64,000 nucleotides of DNA from assembly GCA_026120035.1 (NCBI GenBank), contig JALRME010000002.1, forward strand, positions 1,860,001 through 1,924,000, written 5' to 3'. This DNA comes from Coleophoma eucalyptorum (lineage: Eukaryota; Ascomycota; Leotiomycetes; Helotiales; Dermateaceae). Below are positions 1 through 12,698 of the stretch, in pieces (the stretch's first letter is position 1; each line of letters begins with the position of its first letter). The position numbers were made by a program, and so were the translations under genes. The notes under the pieces were generated by a model. The model saw only the letters and a program-made list of their open reading frames with translations. It did no database searches and had not been told where the DNA came from.

Positions 1-3000
1 GAGGCCTTTGTTGGTGTTAAGTTGCAAACCGATGTGCTAAAGCGGCTGAGAGAGGTGTCAGGAGACAATCTAGACAGGGCAGTGAACATGTATTTGGATG
101 GGTCATGGAAGTCTGTTACGGTGGCAACTGGTACATCTCGAAATGGGTCATCAGCAAGGCCATTAAGTATGGACACCTTCACGAAGTCCTCTACGACCAG
201 TGGCAACAAGACCACACCCGCGAAGCCGGCCAGTCCTCCACCAAAACCGCAAAGACATCATGCAATGCCATCTTATCGATATGTTGGTGCATTTGGAGTG
301 GGCGGGTGGGCGACAAGAAGCGGCGCATTCTTGATAAAACATGGGGAAGTGGTCCATATTGAGCGTCAAAAAATCCAACCACCAAAGCTTTCTGTCACGA
401 AAGGGAAAGGACGTTTTGTGGCAACACAAGCACCACTCCGGCCGAATAGTGCGGCAGCAAGGCGTGTGGATATCATTGTGCGATTCACAAATGCAAGAGG
501 AGACGAAATTGGACGCCTTCCTAAGGAAACTGCAAACTGGGTCTCAACACTTATGGATCAAAAGGTTTGTAAGTTCGAGGGAACATGCGTTTATGCTCCA
601 GAAAGAGTGCGAACCAATGATACCATATTCTTACAATTGCGCTGCTCATTACTCAAAACTGCATTCGATGATCGAGCTTTCAAAGTTGCCGATAATCGAA
701 AGACAGGCTTGTGGGAAGAAAAGGAATCAAGTGAAGAGAAGGAATTAAGGTTGCGACAAGTTTCTTTGGTGAAGCTCTTTGAAGAAATCAATCTTCTCCC
801 ATCAAGAACTAGTGAAACAACTACCAAACACAAACGCGAAGGTCTGCTTCAAGCAGCTGAGGTAGCTGAGCAGTATGAGAAGGAAGAAGCAAAGAAAGCG
901 AAGGTTGAGGCTAATGGCGGTTCTTCGCCTCCATCTGAGGAAGCTGAGGATGGGAAAGAGCTCGAACAAGACCAGCTTGACAGCCTTTACAAGAAAGCAC
1001 AGTCTTTCGACTTTAATGCCCCTGAGGCAGAACCTTCGGAAAGCTTTGCCATGAATCTCAGGCCGTATCAAAAGCAAGCATTACATTGGATGATGTCCAA
1101 AGAAAAGAATGAACGGGACGAGAACAAAGAGATGTCAATGCATCCTCTCTGGGAAGAATACTCTTGGCCGACCAGAGACATGGAAGACAAAGAGCTTCCA
1201 GGAGTGGTTGATCAAGAAAAGTTTTACGTCAACCCTTATTCTGGCGAATTATCACTAGAGTTCCCTATTCAAGAGCAGCATTGCTTGGGAGGAATATTAG
1301 CCGATGAAATGGGCTTGGGGAAAACGATTGAGATGATGAGTCTTATACATTCCCACAGATCCGAGATTTCTAAAAGACTACAAGATACGAATATCCCAAC
1401 ATCTGTCAATAGTCTTCCTCGGCTCCCTGTCAATTCTTCTGCAGTGGAAAATGCCCCGTGCACTACTCTTGTTATAGCACCGATGTCTTTACTGGCACAA
1501 TGGCAGAGTGAGGCCGAGAATGCCTCTAAGGACGGCACCATGAAAAGTATTGTATACTACGGGAATGACAAGACAGCTAATCTACAGGCACTCTGTTGTG
1601 AGGCAAATGCTTCTGTTGCTCCAAACGTAATAATTACAAGTTATGGTGTTGTACTCTCAGAGTTCAATCAAGTAGCCGCCAAGGGCGGCGATAGAGGTTC
1701 TCATGGTGGATTATTTTCATTAAACTTTTTCCGCATCATCCTTGACGAAGCTCATCATATTAAGAGTAAGTAGTACTAACTTGACTTGAATTACTTGAAG
1801 ACTAACAACGAGTCTAGATCGTCAAAGCAAAACTGCTAAGGCTTGTTATGAACTTGCAGCTGAACATCGCTGGGTTCTGACAGGAACTCCTATCGTGAAT
1901 CGTCTGGAGGATCTTTTCAGCCTGGTTCATTTTCTTCGTGTCGAACCATGGAGCAATTTCTCCTTCTGGAAGACATTCATTACAGTTCCATTCGAGTCAA
2001 AAGACTTTATGCGTGCACTGGACGTTGTACAGACAGTACTAGAGCCTCTAGTCCTGCGCAGAACGAAAGATATGAAAACACCTACAGGAGAAGCATTAGT
2101 TCCATTGCCGAAGAAAACCATCAGTATTGTTGATATCGAACTTTCCAAGCCGGAGCGTGAGGTCTATGACCATATTTTCACCCGCGCCAAACGCACCTTC
2201 GCAGCAAACGTCGAGGCTGGCACTGTTATGAAAGCATATACCAGCATTTTCGCTCAGATTCTTCGTCTTCGCCAGTCATGTTGCCATCCGATCCTTACAC
2301 GCAATCAGAATATAGTTGCGGATGAAGAGGAAGCCGCTGTGGCCGCTGATGCTGCAAATGGGCTGGCCGATGATATGGATCTTGAGAGTCTCATAGAACG
2401 ATTTACAGCAGCTACAGACGATGAGGCAGACTCCAATGCATTTGGTGCTCATGTATTGGAACAAATACGCGACGAAGCAGATAACGAATGCCCTATATGC
2501 TCGGAAGAGCCGATGATTGAGCAAACAGTCACTGGATGCTGGCATTCAGCCTGCAAGAAGTGTCTGCTCGACTACATGTCACATCAAACAGACAAAGGTG
2601 AAGTCCCACGCTGCTTCAACTGCCGAGAAATCATCAACTCTCGTGACATATTCGAAGTTGTTAAAGATGAGGGCCACCCAACCATCGATGGCAAGCCTAA
2701 GATCAGTCTACAAAGACTTGGCTCTAACTCCTCCGCCAAGATCTCTGCGTTATTGAGCCACCTCAAGGCCCTCCGCATCTCGCAGCCCGGCACGAAAGTC
2801 GTCGTGTTCAGCCAGTTCACCTCCTTCCTCTCCTTGATCGAACCAGCACTCACACGAGCCTCCCTTCCCTTCCTCCGTCTTGACGGCAGTATGGCTCACA
2901 AAGCGCGCACAGCAGTCCTCAGCGAATTCGCCAACAGCAAGAAAGGTATCGTCCTACTCTTAAGTCTTCGAGCCGGCGGTGTCGGCCTCAATCTTACCAT

Positions 3001-3305
3001 GGCGAAGAGAGTGTACATGATGGATCCCTGGTGGAGTTTTGCAGTTGAGGCTCAAGCTATCGATCGTGTACATCGCATGGGCCAGACCGATGAGGTGGAA
3101 GTCTGCCGGTTTATTGTAAAGGAGAGCGTTGAGGAGAGGATGTTGAAGATCCAGGATCGGAAAAAGTTTATGTAAGTTGGTCCTTTTCTTATTTTGAAGC
3201 TCTTTTACTAACTCTTGGATGCAAAGTGCGAGTTCGCTAGGTATGATGAGCGATGAGGAGAAGAAAATGCAATCAATCGAAGACATTAGGGAATTGCTTT
3301 CATGA
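1..3305 (+). CDS. RAD5: RAD5-family SNF2 helicase / RING E3 ubiquitin ligase, 5'-truncated
   Basis: Model: exons <1-1765, 1818-3171 and 3227-3305; introns 1766-1817 and 3172-3226 have GTAAGT donors. The frame is open to base 1, so the N terminus lies outside the window. Domains in order: a UBA-like helix near the start (NLDRAVNMYLDGSW), a HIRAN domain (from YVGAFGVGGW, about residue 95 of the fragment), SNF2 helicase with DEMGLGKT (about 1303), DEAHH (about 1743) and LTGTP, a RING inserted between the helicase lobes (starts CPIC at 2489; CWHSACKKC follows), then the C-terminal lobe with FSQF, LDGSM and RVHRMGQ. HIRAN plus an inserted RING is the hallmark of Rad5/HLTF. In yeast this protein polyubiquitinates PCNA with Ubc13-Mms2 and reverses stalled forks (error-free damage tolerance) in the nucleus. 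Neighbour at 4585 is convergent. Identification is firm. Confidence 0.93.
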
Positions 3306-4584
3306 GGAAGGCAGAAGGGTAGGGTCATGATAGCATTCATAATCCTTGAGAACTACATGGTTGTACTATATCGAGAGGGCACAACATAACCATATCACAG
3401 AAATAAATATTAGTTTTCCTGGCTTGGCCACAGCTGGATGTAGGCAAGGAGAACAAGTCGGCTTGAATTCAGTTCATTGTCCTTTCACTCTTCCTCTCCT
3501 TCCACTCAAGCGCTTCCCAAAACGCCCCCACGCACCAAGGCCTGTAGCAAAAGGTTCCATAGCGTGTGGGAGAGAAGTTGATATACAATCTACGAAATCC
3601 ATATCAATGGATCGATTACTTAACTAGTGAAGGAAAGGAAAGCAGTCTCCCTAATAAATTGAGCGCCACTTCAGAGGCGCAAAACACGGCAGGAATGCTA
3701 AGGAAGAGTGGATGCGGGGAGCAGCGGTTGCGGGGAGCGGTTGCGGGGACGGAGAGAGAATATCAAGTCGTCACCCATAGGAAGCATAGTCTTTACATAA
3801 AACACGCACGAGTCAAGATGTTCAAGAGAGTGAATGTAATAACTTTCATTGAATGTGTGTCCTTCCCTTCCCTTCTCTATCAAAAGCATCATATTTTGAC
3901 TCCTCCCACTAACGTTTCTTTAATTGTTCTCCTCTGGAGAAAATGCGCTTTCCTATACTCGAAAAATGCTGAATGATTCGAGGTAAAACAAGACGATGCC
4001 CGAAAGCGAGAACAGATAGACTGACAAAGGAAATAAACCACAAGTACAAACACAAAACCAAGCTAGATATATACGATCCAGATACGCTGTGCCAGACACG
4101 CATGATCGTCAAAAAGGTCGTCATGGCGTAAGAGACAGAGGAAAAGAGCTGGCAACAAAAATAACAAACAGGCATGGAGCTGAGAGATGAGGGCGACTGC
4201 TTCGTGGTAGAGAAAGATTCGATCAGTTATTAGAACGAAGCACTGCCGGGAAAAAGAACAAAAAGAGACAAAAGTTTGAATGAACATGAAAAAGAATCTG
4301 CAACACCCCCAAGAAAACAGTACGATGCAGCAAGGCAGACAAATCGCAAAAGCGGCCGTAAGCCGTCAGGTATATATACCGCTCATCCATCCAAATAGAG
4401 AAGCATCCACAAATTAACGCCATCCCAGATTGCCACCCTCGAGCTCCCTAACCAAACCCCCCAAAAAGATGAATGACTCCGCATCCACTTCCCACCATCC
4501 TAACGCAGCCGAGCCCAGGGCGCGGACATACATGAAGCGTAGGTTTCTTTTTTGGACCAGCCGTCGCTGTTGAGGTTGTATCAA
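3306..4584. other. Convergent 3' intergenic region, no gene seen
   Basis: This 1.3 kb lies between the stop of the RAD5-like gene and the stop of the homeobox gene, which point at each other, so it should hold both 3' UTRs. The ORFs inside are short with no recognisable product. A 13-base unit GCGGTTGCGGGGA occurs twice in a row near 3723-3748. Confidence 0.6.
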
Positions 4585-6499
4585 CTATTGCGGAATGTTT
4601 TCCGGTGACATACTTGATGCATCAATGGCATTATCAAACTGTACGAGTTGGTTCATGTCCATATCACCAGCATTTTGTTCGGTATAAGCTGGAGAGTGAG
4701 GGTGCATTGGCAGGTTGAGGGTGTGTTTTGAGTACATCTCGTTCAGACCGGAACCATCATCTGACATTGCAGCATGATGATCATGCCCCATTGAGTAGAC
4801 GTCTGCTGAGGTGCTGCGATGCATCATTGCGAGTGGTGGTGATTGATCTACAATTGCTGGGTCACCATGGCTCATGAAAGACAGAGGTGACACAGACGGT
4901 GGGATCATGTTGGATGGGTCGGGAGAGAGGAATGGCATGGCGTATGGGGTGGCCTGGAAACTTGATGCTGCCATGGGTGTGCCCTCTTGTCCCTGAGAGA
5001 AGAATGGGCTGGGTGGGAACTCTGCGGGGGAAGCGGTTGTGGCAGCTGACATTGGGTATTGTCTGTATTCCATACCATAGCCAGTCGAGGTGTCAATTCT
5101 CAAGTTTGGTCCTATTGGCCCCAGGTTGTTGGGTTGCTGTGGAATTGGGGCAAAGATATTTGGGTTGTGCTGTTGTGGTTGCGTCTCACCAGGGTGCTGG
5201 ATCAGGAAGGATGGCATTGGGTTGTTGAACATGGAGAAATCAACCGCCATTGGCACGGATCGACTTCTTTGTCTCTTGTGGCCAGGTCCGCGAGCTGCGG
5301 GGTGAACACCAATGCCCCATTGGGATTCTTGGAACATTCCAATGTGCGCTTGAGCGTTGTAGCTTGGTTGAGATGCTGGGCGGTTGCCAGTTGGTGAGAC
5401 TGGGGCGGATACTGACAATTGATGGTGATCGAAGGGGTTGTGTCGGTTCATGAAAGACTCCAGCGAAACCAGTTTGGCTAATTGTCCACTAAGGACCTTG
5501 GGGTGACCGCCAAGATGATGGATCATGACTTGCGATGCTTGTTGATCTTCTGTGAAATCACCACACTGGAAGAAACCACCTGATCCGGACGAGTCCATGA
5601 AGAAGTTCGGGGGTCGGTTGAGCTCAACTACCAAGCCACCAGGCTTTCCTGACTCAATATCTCCATTTTCCAGGTAGATATTCTTAATGAAGGCGAACGG
5701 ATACTCGATCTTGTAGCCAGCTTGGTCGTTGTTGATGTAGTAGGTCATGCATCCCTTGTCGGGCGAGTAAAAAATGATGAGGTCCATAGCGTTTTGGCCG
5801 ATGCGGCGCCATGATCCGACACTGAGGGAACGGCACGACAAATGGTGGATAACTACAGAATGTTAGCAAAGTTTAAAAAGTCGCGAAATATTTCCGACTT
5901 ACCAACTTTGCCCTGAGGACCCTGATCTCCTCCCATCATCATGCTACCACTGCCATAAGGCATCAAACCGGAGCGGCCAAGGAAGTTACCTCCCATAGGC
6001 TTTCCTGACTCCATAGCTTGAATGGCAAGGTAATTGCGCATTGACTCGGGAATATTATCGCAGTCCTCACCTGTCTCGATACTCTTTTTGGCCAACAACT
6101 TTATTTTGGCACGTCTAAAATAGCCTGTCAGATGGGTAAGATCGTCAAAGAATCGCATGAAACTCACCTGTTCTGAAACCATATTTGCACTGAGCGTTCT
6201 GTCATGTTGATATCCTCGGCAATTCTTTCTCGCACTGTTGCTGTAGGCGTAGGATTCTTATTGAACTCCATCTCGAGAGTCACCAATTGATCCTGCGTGG
6301 CGCGTTGTCGTTTTTGATTCTTCTGTTGTTGCGTCAAGGTACTCTTGCGCGGCGGTCGTCGGGAAGCAGACGAGATGCTGGCTGAGTTTGACGCGGTTGG
6401 CGAAGGGGTTGAATTGACTTTAAGGTCTCTATCATCCTCGAGCATTTCAGACATGCTCCGGTCGGAGACGTCGGCGATGGCGTCGAGCGAGTTCTCCAT
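4585..6499 (-). CDS. HTF1: Homeobox transcription factor (HTF1/Hox2/RfeB-like)
   Basis: Model complement(4585-5852, 5903-6114, 6168-6499), 603 residues; the three exons join in phase with GTGAGT and GTAAGT donors. The homeodomain covers about residues 60-119 and ends in the recognition helix WFQNRRAKIK; the first intron splits the codon of the second Arg of that motif. A conserved block after the second intron ([16 protein letters not shown], then [18 protein letters not shown]) is shared by the filamentous-fungal family that includes Magnaporthe HTF1/HOX2, needed for conidiophore development, and Aspergillus RfeB. The remaining ~300 residues are low-complexity, rich in Pro, Ser, Gln, His and Met, as in an activation region. 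Its upstream side faces 7.7 kb without a gene, as is common for developmental regulators. Homeodomain is certain; the HTF1 name rests on recalled family features. Confidence 0.85.
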
Positions 6500-7525
6500 T
6501 CTTCCTCCGATTCTCGTACTGGATGAATACTGTTTGATATATTTTTATTTTTATTTTTTTGCCGCAGCCAGAGGGTGGTAGATATGATGGGCTGGTGATG
6601 ATAATGTGGGTAGATGCCTTGTGCCGACCAAAAAGGGGGTGGAACTAAAGCGAGGCGGTGGAATTGGAGATGTGATGTTGTAAGTGGAAGGGGAGATAAA
6701 TGCTTCGCTGAAACTCGCAGGAACTGGATAGAAGGTATGTATGGTGGTTTAGTATAGTCGAAGAGCAGGATCGGGCAGGTTGAAGAGTGAAATCGTAAGG
6801 CGCCCTGGGGGGGGGAAGGAGTGTATAGATGGGGGAGTAGTTGGATGTGTAAAAGACAGTCAGAGCCGAAGGAGTGTAATGGAACCCGGAAAGGAGTGAC
6901 GGGTAACCGTAGTGGCTATATGAGAACTATGAAAAAGAGAGGGGGCAGAAAGGGACACCAAAGATGGCGTTGATGAAGCTGTTGATGGCGATGGGGAAGA
7001 ATAGGGAAGAAGAAAGAGGGGAGAAGCCGAGAAGTAAGAAGGCGTGAGCGAGCTGGAGCGGTGGTTCAGGCAGGCGGCGGGATGGTACTTCAGTAGGGGA
7101 ACAAAAGATGGGAAGAGAATTGCCTGAAGGGGCTAGCGCGGGTGCGAGGTGCGAGAGGAGCATGAGAACGAGCGCGATGAGCCACGGACAGAGAGACGAT
7201 CGAGGAAGCTACGTCTGTGCCTTGCCACTGTGTGCAAGGTTCAAGGGGGGACCAGACGAATGGGAGCTGGGCATTTGGGACGGGAGGCCCTGTCCGAAAT
7301 GGAGTTCGTCGCGTCTACGTTCTTCCTTCCAACCCCTGACTTGGATGGGGGTGGTGGGAGTGGATGTGGCAGAGCGAGTGGATGGGAATAATGTGGATGT
7401 CGATGTGGATGCGGCTTTTCGTCTGGTGTCTGGTGTCGAGTGTCTCTGGTGCGTGTTAGGGCAGGATGGTGAGCAGGGTAGGGCAAACTAGGGTTCTGCG
7501 TTAGAGCTGAGAGGGTACTGGTGCT

Positions 7526-7546
7526 GAGTCTTGAGTCTTGAGTCTT
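7526..7546. repeat. 7-base tandem repeat GAGTCTT x3
   Basis: Three exact adjacent copies of GAGTCTT lie in the gene-poor region upstream of the homeobox gene. It is probably a microsatellite. Confidence 0.8.
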
Positions 7547-7681
7547 GGGTACTACGCTCGTTGTAACTAATTATTGTACTGCATTGTACCATCACTGCAC
7601 TGACTACTTCCTTACTGTAGTGTGGTGTCGTGATGGACTTGCGCCGGACTTCCCATTGACGGACGATCACTACCCACGCAT

Positions 7682-7713
7682 ACACCTACACACCTACACA
7701 CCTACACACCTAT
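7682..7713. repeat. 8-base tandem repeat ACACCTAC x4
   Basis: Three exact ACACCTAC units are followed by one ending in T. The strand is C/A-rich and opens a longer pyrimidine-rich block running to about 8160. Confidence 0.8.
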
Positions 7714-8930
7714 ACCCAGTATGATCCACGATCCACCTTCACCTTCACCTCCAAACCAAACCAAACCCTCCCCCCTAACCTAAGCCCTGAGCCCTGCCTG
7801 ACTCTAACGTTGGCCTACAGAAACTGCACTGAAGCGACACTATCGCCGCACAGTCCGGTCAGTCCATCCTACTCACTTACTCTCCCTCCATGCTCGACCG
7901 ACCTTCCACCCACGGCCTCCCCATCGGCACTACTCGTACTACCTCCCACTGCCACTGCTACTACCACTCCCACTCCCACTCCCACTGCCATTGTCACTCG
8001 AAAGCAGAAGCGCCCCTGGCGACCTCAACCTACCTGCTCTGCCTTTCTCACCGCATCCTTTCCCCTATCCCTGGTACACGCATCCCTACTCCGGGTCTCC
8101 GTGTCTGTAGCTATCCCATACCCATGATGCACCCTCCACATCCCTGCCCTGCTGTCGCCTCAGTCTAGAGTCGAGCGGACACTTCTGACTTCGGCATCTA
8201 CGTGCAACTCAACGATTTCGTGCCTCTCTCTGTCTCTCGCGTTTCTCGTTTCTCGCACGACTTTCTTTGTTCGCCCCTGGCCTGTATGACCGGCGGCGAG
8301 ACTTATGCTGTCGCCCGGCCGAGTCATGCAGACAACGAGGTACCAGTATCACTGTGACTTCCGGGACGGTATCACGAGGTCTTGTGTCATGAAGCGCGCA
8401 TTCCTTCCGGAGCCGGTCTGGCTCTCCTTTCTTTCAGTCTTTCAGTCTACAACGCCGGCCACACCTCAGCGGTGTCCGCCTGGTGCAGCAGAGCTAAGCG
8501 AACGGTACAGTGGATTCGTACCGTAGTTCTCTCCGTTACTCCGTCAAGATATATTTATAACCTCAAAGACGGCGGTGGCTTCAGGTGAGAAGACTCCCCT
8601 GGGCGGTCTGCAGTGCCGATGGCTACCAATCATGCCGGCGCAATGGAGACTTCTCAACGCCCGCTGGATCCAGGGAACAGTGGTGTGTGGTTCGTTGGGC
8701 GCAGGTGCCATCTGATGTAGGGTTGGCGAGCAGCCAATGAGAAGGGGGGGCCGTGTCGCTCGCGGATTGTTGGTCGCGTTTAAGGTGTGTTGTGAGGTGT
8801 CGATCGCGTCCATCCAATGGAGTCGTGGGGACCCTATTTTTTTTATTTATCTTTTGGGGGGGTGCTGGGCGTCAATCAGCGTGGCAGCGTGCCAATGTGC
8901 CAGCGTGCCAGCGTGGTCTGGTTTGGTTAG

Positions 8931-8980
8931 TCAGGTCAGGTCCGGTCCGGTATGGTATGGTGTGGTATGGTATGGGATGG
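8931..8980. repeat. Degenerate pentanucleotide array, ten NNNGG units
   Basis: Ten consecutive 5-base units all end in GG: TCAGG x2, TCCGG x2, TATGG x2, TGTGG, TATGG x2, GATGG. Neighbouring units are often identical, as expected of a slipped and then mutated array. Confidence 0.85.
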
Positions 8981-9728
8981 TCAAGCCAGGTACCATGGAC
9001 CGACAAGGCGAGAGGCAAGGCAAGGAGCAATGAGCAGCGGGACTAGCCCACACGAAAAGGCGTGAGGTGCAGCTTAGCCGGGATGGTACCTGCAGCCGTC
9101 TCGCCATGCGTGCGCTACTCTGCCCGGTTGGACGCAGGTCAGTGGCTGTGGGTGTTTCCAACCATGCCGAAACAGGCTGTCGCTCAGGAACGCGCGAAAA
9201 CGGCCAGACTGCCGTATACGAAGGTAGCGCCCCATGCATAAAATAGACATAAGCGACCGGATAATTCCAGTCCACTCACAGTGCACCGCTGTCCACCGCC
9301 GTCCTGCATCGTCTGGTCGGGCGGTGATGGGAGGCATGGGGCCCAGGCATATGGCCCATGGTCTTGACAATCATCGCATAAAGGGGGGAAACCCACCTCA
9401 CGTCGCCGAACATCGTAGCATGGGATCATTCACCTGATCCCGTCCCCGTCCCCATCCCCCTCCGCTGCCAACAAGACACGTCCTCCCTGAGGCCACGGGG
9501 GAGCAGAAGAAGCTGAAGAATCATTTAGACTTCTTCTTTAATGTAACGCGGCACTGGCCAGCCGAGAATACATTGTCATTGCCTGGCCCCCTTAACAACC
9601 TTATGCGAGCCAGACGAACCGAAATGTCATCCTATGCTGTGGCCCTGTTGGCCGTTGGACGCATAAGGTTCGAAAGGCAAGTCGACGACGACATCGTGAC
9701 CCTCTCCACCACGCTGTTCGTCAGCTCC

Positions 9729-9755
9729 TTGGCTCGTTGGCTCGTTGGCTCGTTG
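9729..9755. repeat. 8-base tandem repeat TTGGCTCG x3
   Basis: Three adjacent TTGGCTCG units are followed by a partial fourth (TTG). It is another short array in the gene-poor region. Confidence 0.75.
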
Positions 9756-9922
9756 ATTCATCTATTCGATGTTCGTCCGAACCACCACCCTTCACCCAAC
9801 CCATCCCTCCCACCTTCCCTCGCTTGCGACGAATGGAGTAGAGTAAAAAAAGGAACAGCGACAAGAAGCACGTTCGAGAGGGAGAGCCCCAGAATGGTGG
9901 ATCCTCCGTTCTCTATCTCTCT

Positions 9923-9950
9923 GCCCTACCTTGCCCTACCTTGCCCTGCC
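9923..9950. repeat. 10-base repeat CCCTACCTTG, about 2.7 copies
   Basis: Two adjacent CCCTACCTTG units are followed by a degenerate third beginning CCCTGCCT. Confidence 0.65.
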
Positions 9951-10173
9951 TATAAGAGAGTCAAGCTTTCTTAGTCCGAGGGGTGTCGTGACGAGGATTC
10001 GCTTCATGCGAATGGCCTACCTCTTCATGCGCGTTGTTGCCAAACCGTTTTTATGGGGGCTGTGTGTTGGACAATGGACATGATTGACAAACGAAATGCA
10101 TATGTCGTTTTCTCCTTTGTGCGTGATAGCCGCTAACTTATACCCTTAGATGGGTCGAGTAGGTATGGCGTAG

Positions 10174-10722
10174 ATGGCTGCCGAGTTTGGCATGTGGATG
10201 ATAATGCACCGGCTGCACATTGGGCAATGTAGCAGTGCCTGCCTTACCAGATTAGTGAGAAATGAGATGGCCAAGGGAGAAGACGAAGAGATCCCCCAAT
10301 ACATCGTCTCACTCTATCGAGACAAGACCGAGGCTCGTGGTGAGGCAGTGAAGAGCACGAAAGTTGCAGAAGCATGTATGTCTCTGCTCCAAACCAGCTC
10401 ATCCATCGCCTGCACTGGCAAGTTTGAACTGCGATGATTCAAACAACACCCAGTCTTCACAGCCACTAACGCTAACCCTTACATCTTTCGCCCAGTGAAG
10501 ATTCTCAAACATGGCATCTTCGTAGCTCGCTTCCAGATTCCATCCTGCTCCGCGTCCTCTCATCCATTCCGGGTTGCTGGCTGGCGTACTGGCTCGCTTG
10601 GCACCAAAGTCGCTCGTTTGATCTCCCTCCTAACCTCCGCTCCGAGTCCCAACTTGGCCTATGTCTCCACCGTCTTCCGAACGTACGCTATGCTAAGTAC
10701 AGAGCGCAAGTGCCGGTCTTGA
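10174..10722 (+). CDS. Weak candidate small two-exon gene, unknown product
   Basis: An ATG at 10174 opens a 67-codon frame that reaches a good donor (T|GTATGT, 10376). A candidate acceptor (CCCAG, 10495), preceded by a pyrimidine-rich stretch and CTAAC-type branch sequences, restores an open frame to TGA at 10722. The spliced product would be about 142 residues with no domain, signal peptide or repeat that I recognise. The second half is rich in Ser, Ala and Arg. It could equally be a non-coding transcript or chance, because the surrounding 7.7 kb has no supported gene. Low confidence. Confidence 0.2.
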
Positions 10723-10903
10723 GAGGTGAGAGGGAAGATGGATGGATGTGGAAGGGTGTGTTAGGTAAGCGCGTGTAACCGACCAAGAAGACCGACACCG
10801 ACGGTCAGAATTGCTTCGTTTTTCTGGTAGCTAGCCAGCCATGGTTCCTGCTCTAGACCCAATCATGCTAGGACTTCTTTGGTTTTTCTTGCCGGTCTCA
10901 CAG

Positions 10904-10920
10904 TAGGTAGGTAGGTAGGT
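10904..10920. repeat. Tetranucleotide repeat TAGG x4
   Basis: Four TAGG units are followed closely by the related runs GGTGG and GGCAGGCTGGCAGGCTGG. It is a simple-sequence patch. Confidence 0.75.
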
Positions 10921-11516
10921 GGTTAGGCCGGCAGGCTGGCAGGCTGGCCGATACTTGGTCAGACAGTCAGCCTCTGGCCTGCCGATAGCTCTTCAAAAGC
11001 ATGCCAAGCTCACTCATCTTCATGCCCGAGGAGAAAAGTCTACCATTCCCACCATCTCAAACACCGGATCCCCACACCCGTTGCGGAACTCTGGCTAGAC
11101 CCAGCGTACAGTAATCCTTCTACAGCCTGAGCTCTCACCTCTCACTTCTCCATAAGTACCTTGGTCTTATCAGGAAAAAATAAGCAAACTACCAAAGACA
11201 AACCAGTCTTCCTTCCACCAAATTTGCGCACCCAGGGCCTGCAACTAACCGACACGCACGAGAACGTTCCAGGTAGCTCTTATGCTTATCAGCTCCTTGT
11301 CCGTACCCGGAGGCACATATATGTCTCAAAAACTAAAGCCCGCTTTTCTCTTCCCCTTCTTCCAAAAATACAGCATGCCCCGTTGCCCACTTGTAATGCA
11401 GATAGGAAGTTGTAGTAGTAGACCGCTATTATAGAATCCAAGATCGAATTCTCGACATCTTTATCTCACACCCCTCCCCAGGCCCTGTGCATATCTCTCC
11501 ACCGGCCACCCCTCCT

Positions 11517-11543
11517 GCGTGTGTGCGTGCGTGCGCGCGCGCG
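11517..11543. repeat. Alternating purine-pyrimidine run (GT/GC)n
   Basis: A run of alternating G and T or C (TGTGTGCGTGCGTG, then CGCGCGCG) spans about 25 bases before turning into CGGGCGGGC. Such runs can adopt Z-DNA under supercoiling; here it is simply an unusual simple-sequence tract in a gene-poor region. Confidence 0.6.
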
Positions 11544-12664
11544 GGCGGGCTAGATCTATATATACCATGCATACGTAGATGCTGACATGTACGGGACAAT
11601 AATGACAGTCACCCCTCACAACAGCTGGGGGAATCGGAAGTGGACATAGATCTATCTATTCGCAATGCAATCAATGCAAGAGCAGGAGACGGAGAAGCAG
11701 GCGCTTGGTGGGGGGAGGGGAGGTTGCAGGTTCTGCGGTTTTCAGCTGCGTCGTCTATTTATGCGTCGATATACGTGAATATAGACCAGTAAGAATTAGA
11801 GTACGGAGAGTTGCTCGGTTTCGAGAGCGTGGAAACTTCTCGCCCTTTTCTCTTTCTATTCTCGTTTCTTCTCTCCTTATGGAATCTAAAAGTATGCTAC
11901 AAAAAAAAACATGGGAGCTAGTACATGAACAAATAGGAGGGGAAACGAAGGGTTTGGGAGGGGGGGGTATCTCAATATCTTCAGAGCAAGAAAATACATG
12001 TCGAACGAAAGGGACATAAGAGGTAAAACTACACTAGTAAGCTGAAAACCTCCTGGATGAGACAGAACATAAGAGACTTGCCCTGAGTACTTGACTGATG
12101 GGTGCCTGGAGTGCAAACAAAGCCTGTCACATACCAATTTTGACATCTGACAAGAAACCATCTAGATTAAAGTTGATTGAGGTTGGAGCCCAATAACCAA
12201 GATTCCCGACCATGACCATCCCCATTATCTCACATGAACTCATGCATCCTGCAACCAACAAAAACAAAACAAGCAACCATCAACAGCTGCACGCCCACAT
12301 GTCTCAACCCCCGCCGACGAACAAAAGCAATCAAGTCCTGCAGGTCTATAAAGTGCATGCAAGCCACCATGAGGATTCTCCAACGAGGTTTTTTTCTTCC
12401 ATAGCAACCAACCCCCCTCCCCCTTTTCTTTCAATTCTTCATGAAAGACACACCTCGCGAATATAATATATAATTTACACTTCATTGATCCTGCAGCTCT
12501 CGGGGGTTGGGGAGGGGGGGTTTGCATGCATATTTAGGATGCGGTACATGTAATTTTTTTTGATATTGGGCTCAAATATGAAATTATTGGACCTGGGGTG
12601 TAGACTTGTTTTTGGACGGAAATTTTGGTTATTCTTCCTTCCCTCCTTGCCTGCATGAGAAGCT

Positions 12665-12698
12665 GAGGAAGTTGAGGAAGTTGAGGAAGTTGAGGAAG
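12665..12698. repeat. 9-base tandem repeat GAGGAAGTT, about 3.8 copies
   Basis: GAGGAAGTT is repeated head to tail and ends in a partial GAGGAAG. The unit length is a multiple of three, but no supported gene overlaps it. Confidence 0.75.
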
